64,000 bases of DNA from Muscardinus avellanarius (taxonomy: Eukaryota > Chordata > Mammalia > Rodentia > Gliridae), in NCBI GenBank assembly GCA_963383645.1, contig OY726561.1:142125441-142189440 (forward strand), written 5' to 3'. Below the pieces are notes generated by a model. It worked only from the letters and a program-made list of their open reading frames with translations, had not been told where the DNA came from and did no database searches. Positions 12,261 to 24,703 of this stretch are shown in pieces. Position 1 is the stretch's first letter. Each line of letters starts with the position of its first letter. The position numbers and the translations under genes are program-made.

Positions 12261-14448
12261 AGTTAGCTTTTTTTCCCCTACTTCTACCTAAGGTGATGAT
12301 GATTTTTCTGGGACTGCCAGAGTTGGCTGGAGGGTGGCAAGATGCCAGCCATATCATGTCTAGCAGCTAATGAACATCCTGAGGGGCCTGGGAGAAGGGG
12401 GTGAAGGGCCTCCTGCTGGGCCTTCTGGCCTCCATCTGTACCCATGAACCGTACTCGAGAGATGCCATAAAGAGATGCCTGTAATAAAATATTTTTCTGG
12501 GAACATATTTATGGGATCTTAAGCTGAATTAGAAAGGGATCTTTGTTAGCACTGCTTATAGCAAAGCAGTTTTACACCATTAGGAAGCCTGTGGGTTATG
12601 TTTCTAAAGGGGCATCTTGTTCTTTCTGGGTGTAATAATTGTGACAACTGACCTATGTTTGGTGCTGGTAATCTGATTACGAGTGGGTAGGTTTCCTTTG
12701 ATATTAGTTACCTAAGAGATCTTTTCAAAGCCAGAGTGGTGGTGCAGGCTTGTAACCCCCTTACTTTGGAGGCTGAGACTGGAGGGTCACAGGTTTATAG
12801 CCAGCCCAAGCTACTTAATGAGGCCCTCTACAACTTAGTGAGACTTTGTTTCAAAATAAAGAATAAAATAGGGATGGGGTGTAGCTTGGAGGTGGAATTC
12901 CTCTGGGTTCAATCCCCAGTACCGCAAAAAAAAAAAAAAAAAAAAAAGAAAGAAAGAAAAAGAAAATTCTTTTCAGTCAACTAGTCTGAACAGACCCTAG
13001 AGCTTAGCCTAGGGCCGTGACCAGCCTTCGCAGTGTCCTGTCTTCTGGAGAGAGAGGAACGGCTGCAGCTGGTTCATCCTTACAGCTAGTTGTGCCTCTG
13101 GTTTGGGGACTCCGTACGAGCCCTCCTGAGGGCATCTGTGATGAGAAGCTAGTGTCAGGTAAAAATCAGTCTTTGGGTCTCTGTTGCATATAGGAAGGTT
13201 TGTTGGCTCCTAATTGTTGAGCCAATTGGAGTCCACAGTCACATTCTCTGAAGGGAACAGATTAGCACTAATTTAATGTCTTTAAAAGCTGGGCATGGTG
13301 GGACATGCTAATCCCAGTACTTGGGAGGCTGAGACATGAGGATTGCAGATTCAAGGACGGCCTCAGCAAATAGTGAGACGCATTAACCTAGAAGACCCTG
13401 TTTTGAAATAAAAAAATAATAAGGCTGTGGGTAGAATGCCTGTGAGTTCAGTCCCTAGTGCCACACACACACACTAGGCTACTATAAGTAAGTATAAACT
13501 GCGGTAGAAGCATTCTTAGGGAAGTAGCTGAGCACCCCGTGTACATGGTGGCAGAGTACCAGAGACCGGGGCCCTGGACACAGTTGTATGGGGCATCCAG
13601 CAGCCTTGGGTTCACCTGGAGGTGTGACTTGATGGCTCTGGCCCTGGGTGTGTTTTCTCTTCTCCCCAGATCAGCGCTGTTTGCAGGATAGGAAGTATCG
13701 GGGGGACTGTGGGCTGCGTTCCTGTGAAGAGCCCGGTACAGCGTATGTGCTTTCCCACTAGAGGACAGAGGGCACGTCACTAGCCGACCCTTCCTCACCA
13801 CCCACATCTCAGATGGAGTCAAGGGGCATGGAGGGGTTCCTAGTGTGATGCCTAGACAGGTGCTGAAATCTAGTTCAAGCCCAGTAAGTAAGTAGTCCTG
13901 GTAGAAACTGCGTCAGTCTGTAAGCTGTAGGCAGAACCAGGACTAGCTCGACATGCCCTGAGACAGTTAGCACTTGTGTCCAGAGGCGTGCCTTCCTGAG
14001 GTCCAGATGTGTGGCTCTGCATGCATCATGAGGTTTAAGCCCGGGGACCCTAGGCAGAGAGAGGAACGATTGCTCCAGGAGCACAGCTTTGGTTTAAAGG
14101 TGTTCCCCAGCTTTTGGTCAGGATAGAACTGATAAAAATAGGTGGTGACCTAGAACACGGTGTATCTTTTTAAATGGAGTTAGCCAGCCTTGATCGGTTG
14201 TTTTTAGATACAGACGTTAATCATTAGAGCTGGGCCGAGCTCCATTGCTAATAAGGTTAATGGGGCTTGTCTTTGGCCTTGGACGGGGCAGCGCCTGTGT
14301 TCACCTTGGCGGGTTCGTCCTGTTAAATGATGTACGTGTTGAGTTTCCCTGTATTCAAATGCATTTTATAAAAGTATAAGTGGAGAGACTTGAGCACCAT
14401 TCGCCCTAAGTTAGATAATTGTATTAGAAAATTATATTTTATTTATTA
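12261..14448 (+). other. Mostly unique IP6K2 intron with two SINEs
   Basis: Forward SINEs lie at 12727-12955 and 13290-13475. The rest shows no exon. 14090-14400 is less GC-rich than its surroundings and has homeodomain-like TAAT sites. Confidence 0.5.
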
Positions 14449-14640
14449 TTATTTTTGTGTGTGTGTGTGTGTGTGGTACTGGGGGTAGAGCCCAGGGGCT
14501 TTTCTACCTCTGGGGGCTCACTAAGTTGCTGAGAGCCTCACTAAGTAGCTGAGGCTGGCTTCGAACCTGTGCTGTCCTCATGTCTCAGCCTCCCAAGTAC
14601 GGGGATTCCAAGCGAGCGGCACCACGCCTGGCTGAAAATG
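14449..14640 (-). mobile_element. Reverse SINE upstream of the first IP6K2 coding exon
   Basis: Reversed copy beginning with a GT tract (14457-14475) and ggtactgggggtagagccc; it ends caccacgcctggctg. Confidence 0.8.
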
Positions 14641-14923
14641 ATAATATTTAATCTGAATGTTGTTTGAAGTTTGATTTTTACCATTGTGGCTTTGTGTTTT
14701 GCTTTGTAATGATGTAGTGGGGTCCCTGGCTCGTTAGGGCCCCAGCCCAGTCTGTCCTCCTCTTCACCCCAGCCCGTGTTTGTCTTTGTGCTGTGAGGGG
14801 GAAGAGGGAGGGCTGCCTGGGCAGGGCTTGCGTGAGCTCAGGCTGTTTGTGCTGGAGGAGGGCCAGTGGAAGGCGGCTCCCAGGTTTCCAGCCTCACGTC
14901 ATCGCTGTGTTTGCTTCCGGCAG

Positions 14924-15053
14924 TGTCCGGGCCTGCAGAGTCCTAGGAGTGGAGACCAAGCAGACGCACTGCGTACAGGCGCCCAACGGAGGACTGCGGC
15001 CGTGAGCCCCGCCGCCTCCCCTCCCCTTTCTCCCTGCCGCCTGGGTCCAGAGG
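14924..15053 (+). other. IP6K2: IP6K2 5' UTR part of the first coding exon (inferred)
   Basis: A possible acceptor (cttccggcag) ends at 14923, and the sequence runs without another convincing acceptor to the ATG at 15054. The polypyrimidine tract is weak, and a second AG lies at about 14937, so the exon start is uncertain. The upstream non-coding exon was not found; it may lie near or left of the window start. Confidence 0.45.
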
Positions 15054-15255
15054 ATGAGCCCAGCCTTCAGGGCCATGGACGTGGAGCCCCGCACCAAGGG
15101 CATCCTGTTGGAGCCCTTTGTCCACCAGGTCGGGGGGCATTCGTGTGTGCTTCGCTTCAACGAGACGACCTTGTGCAAGCCCTTGGTCCCGAGGGAGCAT
15201 CAGTTCTACGAGACCCTCCCTGCTGAGATGCGCAGATTCACTCCCCAGTACAAAG
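15054..15255 (+). CDS. IP6K2: IP6K2 coding exon 1
   Basis: Codes residues 1-67 plus one base, from MSPAFRAMD to FTPQYK. The donor is AAAG|gtgag. This exon is shared by the full-length and the short alternative isoform. Confidence 0.96.
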
Positions 15256-18200
15256 GTGAGGGGTCGCCATGTGGTGAGGGGACGCGAGGGTCTTGGCCAT
15301 GGAAGGCAGCTCTCCCGGGAGCCCTCACCCTCCCTCCACTCACTCTGTATTTCCCCCTCCTCCTCTTCCTCCTCCTCCTCTTGGCCCTCAGCCCAGCACC
15401 TCACACCCTCAGTTTTCAAGCCCTGGTAAGATTGCCCAATTGTTTGTTTCATGGATCTGTTTTGAGTTATTTTTGGTAGAAGTATAGTTGTGTTTTGTGT
15501 TCGGGTGTCTTGATCACTGTAACCATAGTCCCGTGGGGGCAGCGGGGAGACTGTGGGAGGATTTTACCGAGAACTCTAGCTGCCTGCTTTTTGTCCTCCA
15601 GGAAACCAGAAGCCCTGGTGATAGGTAGGCTGGGAGCAGGGCTGAGTCAGATGGAATGCAGGAGTGGGAGGACTGTGCTAATTAGCCGAAGCCCTTTGCT
15701 GTTACAGACTGTCCCCAGAATTGCCCTGTGAAGGCAGTCCTTTGATCCCCTTTTTCTCCTGTTTTATATTGCATTTTGGGGGGAACATCAGCAGCCACCA
15801 GCCTGGTGTGGGCTTTGGGGGGGGGTCCTTTTTAAAAGGAAAACCCATTAAAAAATTAGTTTTAAATGTGCATTCCTCCTTATACAGTACAAAAGACTGG
15901 ATCAATTTAGTTTCTTCTGAGCCTGTGAAAGTGACGTTCTTTACAGACAGAATGTACTCTGTACTCGGAGATACTTGTGTTTTATGGTGGGATGGGGGAG
16001 TTGGGGGCCCTCACTTGGTCCTTCTCTGTTGTTTTTTCCAGGACAAAGCCCGAGTTCCCTTGTTAGCTGGCCACCCCTGCCCTTTTTTCCCCCTGGTTCT
16101 TTTCCCCACGGCGACAGGGAAGTGTGGTCCCCTGAATTCCCCACCCCGGCTCCTCTGCACCCAGAGCCGGGGCCACCTCAGAAGTCTCATCTCTCTGAGC
16201 ACGCATTTCCGCATTTCCCCGCGGCAAGCGGGCGGGCAGCGAGGACTGAGCAGATTGAGTGCAGAGAGGCCTGGGAGGAGAGGTGTTCAGCCAGTCGGTT
16301 AGAAGGCGCTCGTCGGCACTGCTGAAACGCTCCCACCTACAGTCCCTCCTCAAAGACTCCTAAGTCCACATGGCAGGTTCTAGAGACTCAGGGGAGCTGC
16401 TGTCAAGGCCGCCATGTGTCCGCACCCCCGCCCTGTCTGCCTTGTACTCATTCTGTTCTTTTGTGAGATGAAACTGCAAAGACTAATAAAGCAAACCCGA
16501 GGACAAAGGCCCGGGCGCCCCCAGAGTGGGCTGCGGGAGCCTCTGCCGGGGGTCTGTCGCGCTGTGTGCTTTGTTTTGTTTGCGCCTTTATTTCGCTTTG
16601 CTCACCCCTCCTTACCTCAGATGCCGCTTGCCCGAGGCGAGCCTGTCTCCCCTGCGTACAGCTGTGCTTTAAAGCGAGCTGCCAGGCCGCTGGAGCTTCT
16701 GCTCAGGGCATTAAACAGTCCCACAAGATATAAAAAGCCATGTGTGTGCGTCTCTCAGGTTTAGAAGAGTTACATTAAAATTAATAAACATTTTCAATGA
16801 TGGAAAAATGTGTCTTGTAATTCTTTGGCTCTGGCCTTGTTGAATGCATCAGAGAGAAAGACTCTCCGCCATGTTTGCTCCCTAATCGCTTGTCTCGTGT
16901 GGTGTCATTTTTTCTAGCTGTTTTGATATTTGTTAGGTTTGCAGATGAGTTTGGGGCCTCTGGCAACATAGAGACTTAAGGAACAGGGTAAGAAAAAACA
17001 CAAATGTTACAATCATGTTATTTAGAAAGCTTCTCCTCTGGAATTAAAAGTCCTTTTTGCTCCTCACCCCCCTTCCAGGTGTGGTATCTGTAAGCTTTGA
17101 AGAAGATGAAGACAGGAACTTGTGTTTAATAGCTTATCCATTAAAGGGGGACCATGGAACTGTGGACATTGTCGACAATTCAGACTGTGAACCAAAAAGT
17201 AAACTCCTAAGGTGGACAAACAAAAAACACCATGTGCTCGAAACGGAAAAGACCCCCAAGGAGTGGGCGCGACAGCACCGGAAAGAGGAGAAAGTGAAGA
17301 GGTGAGTGACCAGGAGGAGCCCTGCTTCCGGAGGAGGGGAGCTGGGTCCTCGGTTCTCAGAGCCGAGGTGGCTCCTGCGTGGCACTCCAGCGTCTGGGTG
17401 ACTCTGGGTTAGGTCTTGCCGTTTTTGGTAAACAGCTGAAGTGGCAGCTGTAATAAAAGGGACTGCTATAGATGTCCTGTGGATGTCAGGAACTACCCAT
17501 TTACCTCAGCTGCTCACCAAGAGTGGGAGGCAAAATGGTCAGATGGGCATCTTTGAAACTTGAGGGTCCGGTGGGTAGGGCCTGCCAAGCATAAAGCCTT
17601 AGCAGACCTTGTGAAAAGTAAAGATGTACAATCTGGAGATGGCCTTAATCCTGTGGAATATCAATTTGGGTTTTCCCGTCTCGCAGATTTCGGAACCTGC
17701 GTGCCGAAGCCAGGAGGTGGTCTTGGGCAGCTGGGAGCAGAGGCCCCTCTTGCACACAGGCTCTACCTGCTGGAGAAAGTAGTGGTGGGCTGGCCCGTCA
17801 CGAGGTGTAACATACATAGGAGAAGAGCACTCTAATTTGAGCATTAGATGAGTTTGAGCAGATGCATACATTGAAACCACCACATCAGAATATGTAGCTT
17901 TAGCCTGTGGGATGGGGCACGTACTCTTGTAACCCCAGTACTGGGGAGCCTGAGTCCAGCAGTTGGTCCACCCTGCCTCCTGCCTCCTCCCGGCCCCTCA
18001 GTGCCTTGGTGTGCCTTGACAGGTGGGGCGGGGAGAGGTCCTCAGCCAGGCAGCTCAGCTTATCACTAGTGCCCAGTGCACCGAGGGGGACAGCGAAATG
18101 AAGACTGTTTTATTCAGTGTTCCTAGCCGGTTGTGGTGCCCCTCGCTTGCAGTCCCAGCATTCGGGAGGCTGAGACGGGGGATCAGAGATCGAGGACAGC

Positions 18201-21200
18201 CTCAGCTACTTAGTGAAGCCCTCTGCAACTTAGACCCTGTTTCAGATAAAGAATAAAAAATAGGTTGGGGTATGGCTTGGAGGTAGAATGAATGCCCTTG
18301 GGTTCTATCACCAGTACTCCCCCCCCCCCAAAAAAAAATAATAGCCTTTTATCACCCCAGAATATTTCTTGACACTGAATTTTGATGACGTTGGATTTAT
18401 TAGCACCATTTCTCTTTATAGCCATAAACTAGAAGAAGAATTTGAGTGGCTAAAGAAATCTGAAGTCTTGTACTACAGCGTAGAAAAGAAAGGGAATATC
18501 AGTTCTCAGCTCAAACACTGTAACCCTTGGAGCATGAAGTGCCACCAGCAGCAGTTACAGAGAATGAAGGAGAACGCGAAGCATCGGAACCAGCACAGTA
18601 TCCTTTGTTCACGGTGCCCTGCGTGGGGGCTGGGGCGGGCGCAGCGAGAGGCTGCCTTTGTCCTCCTTGAGCTTCCTCCTTGAGATGCCACCTCCCAGGA
18701 CGGGCTGGCCTCCCGAGCGGCGGTGGTGGGGTGGGAGATTGTGGGGCTCTGGGAGTGAAGGGGCCACCTTACATCAGTGGACTTTAGCCTCGGTATCCTA
18801 GGGGAGACGGCAAAGGGCTGGTCCTGGTTTTTATACTCTCCAGAAAGTCCCCAGACCGCATAGGTGCAGTGTTGCCGAGTTGGTGGAGGGTGGGCCTTTC
18901 AATCCTGGCTCACCAGCCTGGCGTTGAGCTGTGATGAAGAAAGAACCAGGGTTTGTTCGTTTTTTAAAAAATCCCCCTTTTTGCCCCTAGTTTTTGTTTG
19001 TTTGTTTTCTGCAATACTAGAGATTGAGCCGAAGAGCATTCCACCTCCGAGCTCTACCCCCAGCCCTATTTTTTATTCTTTATTTTGAAACAGTCTCATT
19101 AAGTTTTGGAGGGCCTCATAAGTAGCTGAGGCTGGCTGTGAGCCCTCGATTCTCCTGTCTCAGCCTCCCAAGTATTGGGATTATAAACGTGCGCCAGCAG
19201 TTGTTTATATTTTTTTAATCTCATGGGTTGAAATTTCTGAAAGTCGAAGCTGTTTCATTTATTTATAAGGCTTATTAGGGAAAACATGTTTTAAAAATAA
19301 GCCGGAGCCGGGCATGGTGGCGCGCGCTTGTAATCCCCGCACTTGGGAGGCGGAGTCAGGAGGACCGCAGGCTTGTGGCCAGCCTCAGCAATTTAGGAAG
19401 AACTTGTTTCAAAATAGGTTTTCTAGCTCAGAGGTAGAATGCCTCTGAGTTCAATCTCTAGTGCCATAAATTAGTAAAAAGGTAAAACAAGACCAGCTGG
19501 GTATGGTGGCGCATGCTTGTAATTTTAGTACTGGGGAGGGTGAGACAGGAGGATTGCAGGTTCGTGGCCAGCCTCAGCTACTTAATGAGACTGTCTTTTA
19601 AAATAAAAAATAAAGCTGGCCAGGTGTGGTGACACACACTTGTAATCCCCGCGCTTGGGAGGCGGAGACAGGAGGATCGCGCAGGTTCGAAGCCAGCTGC
19701 GCTGGCTTAAGAGACCCTGTTTCCAAATAAAAATATTTTAAAAATAGGTCTGGGCTTCCAGGAACCCCAGTACCACCGAAAAAGAAAGAGAGAGAAGAAA
19801 GAATAAAGCTGGGCGTGGTGGCATACGCTTGCAATTTTAGTACTTGGGAGGCTGAGGCAGGAGGATCATGCAGATTTGAAGCCGGCCTCAGCTACTTAGT
19901 GAGACCCTGTTTCCAATAAAAATATAAAATAGGTCTGGGAGTGTAGCCCAGAGGTAGAAGACCTCTGGGTTCCATCCCCAGTACCACAAAAATGAATAAA
20001 AATATAGCCAAGCTGGGCGTGGTGGCACATGTTATAATTCCAGCATTTGGGAGGCTGAGACAGGAGGAGCGCGGTTCATGGACAGCCTCAGCTACTTAGT
20101 GAAGCCCTTTACAACTCAGTGAGACCCTGTTTCAAAATAAAGAAAAAATAGGGCTGGGAACGTTGCTCGGAAGTAGAGTGCTCCTGGGTTCAACCCCCAG
20201 AACAGAAAAAAAAAAAATAGGGCCAGGTGTGGTGGCGCAGGCTTGTAATCATGTAATCATGAATAAATGAATAAAACATTAACATCATTTTTAAAACCAG
20301 GTGTGGTGGCACACGCTTGTAATCCTAGTAAATGGGAGATTGAGACAGGAAGATCTCAGGTTCAAAGCTGTTTTGGGCAGTTTTAGAGGCTCTCGGCAAC
20401 CTAGTGAGACATGTTTCTAAATAAGTAAAATCAGAGCGGAGCATGGTGGCGCATGCTTATAATCCCAGTACTTGGGAGGCTGAGACAGGAGGATCTGGGT
20501 TTGCGTTCAACCTCAGCTGCTTAGTGAGGCCTTCCACACCTTAGTGAGACCCTTTTTCAAAATAAAGAATAAAAAAATAGAGCTGGAGGTGTAGCTCGGT
20601 GGTAGAATGCCCCTATGTTCAATCCCCAGCACCACAAAAAAAAGAAGTAAAATCAGGTTGAGGGTGTAACTTGGAGGTAAAAAGCCTCTGAATTCAATCC
20701 CAGCACCCCATTCCCCCCCAAATTGCATAGAGCCAAGCATGGTGGCATACGTCTGTGATCCCAGTACTTGGAAAGCTTGAGACAGGAGAATTACAGGTTG
20801 GAGACCACCATCCTTAGCAACTCAGTCAGATCCTATTTCAAAATAAAAAATAATTTGGGAATGATACAGCAAGCTTGTAATCCCAGTACTTGGGAGTCTA
20901 AGACAGAAGCATCGCAGGTTCAAAGCTAACCTTGGCAACTTATTGAGACCTTCTGCAATATAGACTGTTTCAAAATAAATAAAAAATTGGACTCAGAAGC
21001 CAGCTGTGGTGGTGCATTTTATAATCCTAGTACTTAAGCAGCTGAGACAAAAGGATCTGCGTTCACAGACAGCCTCACCTGCTTAGTGAGGCCCTCTGAA
21101 ACTTAGTCCTGTTTCAAGAATAAAAAATAGGAGCCGGCGTGGTGGCGCACGCTTGTAATCTCAGCATTTGGAAGGCTGAAACCAGAGGATCGCTGTTCTC

Positions 21201-23315
21201 AAACAGCCTCAGCTAGTTAGTGAGGCCCTCCACAACTTATTGAGACCCCGTTTCAAAATAAAGAATAAAAAATAGGGGAGGGGATGTAGCTCGGAGGTTA
21301 AATGCCCCTGGGTTCCATCCCCAGACCTGCAAAAAAAGAATAAAAAATAGGGCTGGGGGTGTCACTCAGAGGTAGGATGCCCGAGTTCTATCCCCAGTAC
21401 TTGGGGGGAGGGGGAATTGCACTGGGAGCCAGGTGTGGTGGCACTCACTTGTAATGCAGTACTTGGGAGGCCGAGAGAAGAATCAGAAGTGTGTGGCCAG
21501 TCTCAGCTATATAGTCACGCCCTCTGCAACTTAGACCCTGTTTCAGAAGAAAGAATTCAGGGCTGGTGGGTGTGGGGGTGAACTTGGAGGAGGAATGTTC
21601 ATCCTGGGTTGAATTCCAAGTACCACACACACACACACACACACAAAATAGATGAGGGGTATAGCTCAGAGGTAGAATACTCTTGGGTCTAATCCCAGTA
21701 CCATACCACAAAAAATAAAATAGGGCTGGTGGTGTAGTTTAGAGCAGAATGCCATTGGATTCAATCTCCAGTACCAGGGGAAAAAATTGCATAGTAAACC
21801 ATGTGTGATGGCACATGCCTGTAATCCTAGTATCTGGGAGGCTGAGATAGAAAGATCACAGGTTCGAGGATAGCTTCAGCAGCTTAGAGAGGTTCTGAGC
21901 AACCTAGTAAGAACCTATTTTAAAATAAGGGCTGAGGGAGCTGGGTGTGGTACACACCTGTAACTTGGTATTGGGAAGGCCGAGGATTGCAGGTTTAAAG
22001 ACAACTTCAGTAATATAGTGAGGCCCTTAGTACTTTAATGAGACACTTTTTTGGTGGTGGTGGTACTGAGAATTGAGCCCAAGGGTGTTCCTCTAATCTA
22101 CATGCCTAGTTCTATTTTTTATTTTGAAACAGGTTGTCATTATAGAGGGCCTAAGTAGCTGAAGCTGGCCACAAACCTGTGATCTTCCTGTCTCGGTCTT
22201 CCAAGTCCTGGAGTTATAAGCATGCACCACCATGTTCAGCTTAGTTTTTGTTTTGTTTGTCTGTCTGTCTGTCTGTTTGTTTGAGGGCCTGAGGATAGAA
22301 CCCTGGGGCATTTGACCTCTGAGCTAGACCCCCTGCCCTGTTTTTTATTCTTTATTTTTTAAACAGGGTCTCACTAAGTTGCGGAGGGCCTCACTAAGTA
22401 GCTGAGGCTATACGCGAACCATGATCCTCTGGTCTCAGCCTCCTGAATGCTGGGATTACAAGCGTGCGCCACCAAGACTGGCTTAGTTTTTGTTTTGAAA
22501 CAGGGTCTCAAAGCCGGGCGTGGTGGCGCACGCTTGTAATCCCCACGCTTGGGAGGCTGAGACAGGAGGATCACACAGGTTCAAAGCCAGCCTCAGCTAC
22601 TCAGTAAGGCTCTCAGCAACTTAGTGAGACCCTGTTTCCAAATAAAGTATAAAATAGGTCTGGGAGTATAGCCTGGAGGTAGAAAGCCTCTGGGTTCCAC
22701 CCCAGTACCACCAAAAAAAAAAAAAAACGAAAAAGGAAAAAAAAAAAGAAACAGGGTCTCACTAGGTTGCTGAGAGTCTTAAGTAGTTGAGGCTGGTTTT
22801 GAACCTGCAATCTCTGTCTTGGTCTCCCAAGTAAAGGGATTATAGGTGAGCACCACCATGCCTAGTTAGACTTGTTTATTTTATGTGGTACTGGGTGTTG
22901 AATCCAGTGCCATTCTACCTCTGAGCTATACCACCAGCCTGAATTAATTTTTTATTTTGAAACAAGGTCTCACTAAGTTGCTGAGGCTGTCCAAAAACTT
23001 GAGAGCCTCCTGTCTCAGCATCCACGTACTGGGATCGCAGTGTGCACCACCAACGTCAGCTTAGACTCACTTTATTCATTCATTCATTTATTTATTTTTT
23101 GTGTTACATGGGAAGGCCTGTTTCAAACCCAGGGGCTCTATACCTCTGGTCTACACTCCCAGACCTATTTTATACTTTATTTGGAAACAGGGTCTCGTTA
23201 AGTTGCTGAGAACCTCACTAAGTAGCTGAGGCTGGCTTTGAAACTGTGCAATCCTCCTGTCTCAGCCAAGTGCTGGGGTTACACGTGTATACCATCACAT
23301 CCGGCTTAGACTGAC

Positions 23316-23350
<35 letters not shown>

Positions 23351-24648
23351 TTTTTGGGGTACTGAGGATGGAACCCAGGAGCATTCTACCTTCAAGCTAC
23401 ACCCCCAGCCCTATTTTTTATTTATTTTGAAACAGGGTCTCACTGAGTTGCAAAGGGCCTCACTAAGTATCTGAGTAAGGCTGTCTGTGCACCCAGATTC
23501 TCCTGTCTCAGCCTCCCAAGTACTGGGATTACAAGTGTGCATTACCACGCCCAGCTGTGACTTACTTAAAAAGAAAAATATTTTTGTGAATTGATGCTAG
23601 CATCTCTAGTTCACGCTCAAGGGTAAGCGTTACTATGCTTACAACCCCATTCCATTTGTCGTCGAGGCCAGTGTGGTGTTGGGGTTGGTCCCACACAGCT
23701 AAATTCAGGAAGTGGTATGTGTCTCCCAGACTGGATGGCGGCGACAGAGTCCTGGGTTGTCTAGACCCTGGCGGCTCGTGCCCTTCCCTGACAAGGAGTA
23801 AAGGTGCTCCCTCGGGGGGCTCGCCTGGCCAGCGGAGTACCTGTGGGTGTGCACTGACTGTGCCCTTAGCGGTCAGGGCCTGGGCAGCAGCACTTCCTCT
23901 TAGCGGTCTGGTCCTTAACCACTCAGAATTTATCCTACTGGAGAACCTGACTTCTCGATATGAGTTCCCCTGTGTCTTGGACCTCAAGATGGGTACGCGC
24001 CAGCACGGCGATGATGCTTCAGAGGAGAAAGCGGCCAACCAGATCCGCAAGTGCCAGCAGAGCACGTCTGCCGTCATTGGCGTGCGCGTGTGCGGCATGC
24101 AGGTGCGGTGTGCCGTTGCAAGACCAGGGCTGGCGTGTGCGTGTGGCGTGCGAGTGGTGTGTGCTGGTGCAAGACTAGGGCTGGCGTGCGCGTGCAGATG
24201 CAGGTGGGTGTGTTGCTGTAAGAGCAGGGCTGTGTAGGTCAGCCACTGGCTGCCACCTGATCACGTGTTGTTGCCCCGTTTGGCCCTCAGTGGTGCTATG
24301 GCTATCTGGTGAAATACGAAGGCATGGCTCCTGCAGAGACTGGCTTTGCTAGCTCTGTCCAGAGCCTGTGGCAGGAGTGGAGAGGACCCAAGAGGGTTTG
24401 TATCTCCAGTGGTCCAGGTGCAAGGTGGGGCTGTGACAGTGACTGAACCAGGTCCGCTTGCTGCATCGCAGGTAGGCAGTGGTGAGAAGACAGCAGCTCC
24501 ATGTGACTGATGTGCCCTTTCACAGAGTCAAGTCCAGCCCCCGCAGTGCTGCACACCTGAAATCCCAACCACCCGGGAAGCCAAGGCAGGAGGATTGCAA
24601 GTTGGAGCCCACCATGGGCCTCAGCTAGGCCCATCTCAAGATTGATAT

Positions 24649-24703
<55 letters not shown>

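Noticed and set aside
12460..12500. AATAAA-type signal (gtaataaaata) in the IP6K2 5' intron as a gene end
   Set aside because: No upstream exon or reading frame accompanies it; AT-rich intron sequence gives such hexamers by chance.
24291..24450. Candidate extra IP6K2 exon after an AG at 24291
   Set aside because: The reading frame is open for a while, but it has no family similarity and no convincing donor; the known protein passes directly from coding exon 4 to 5.
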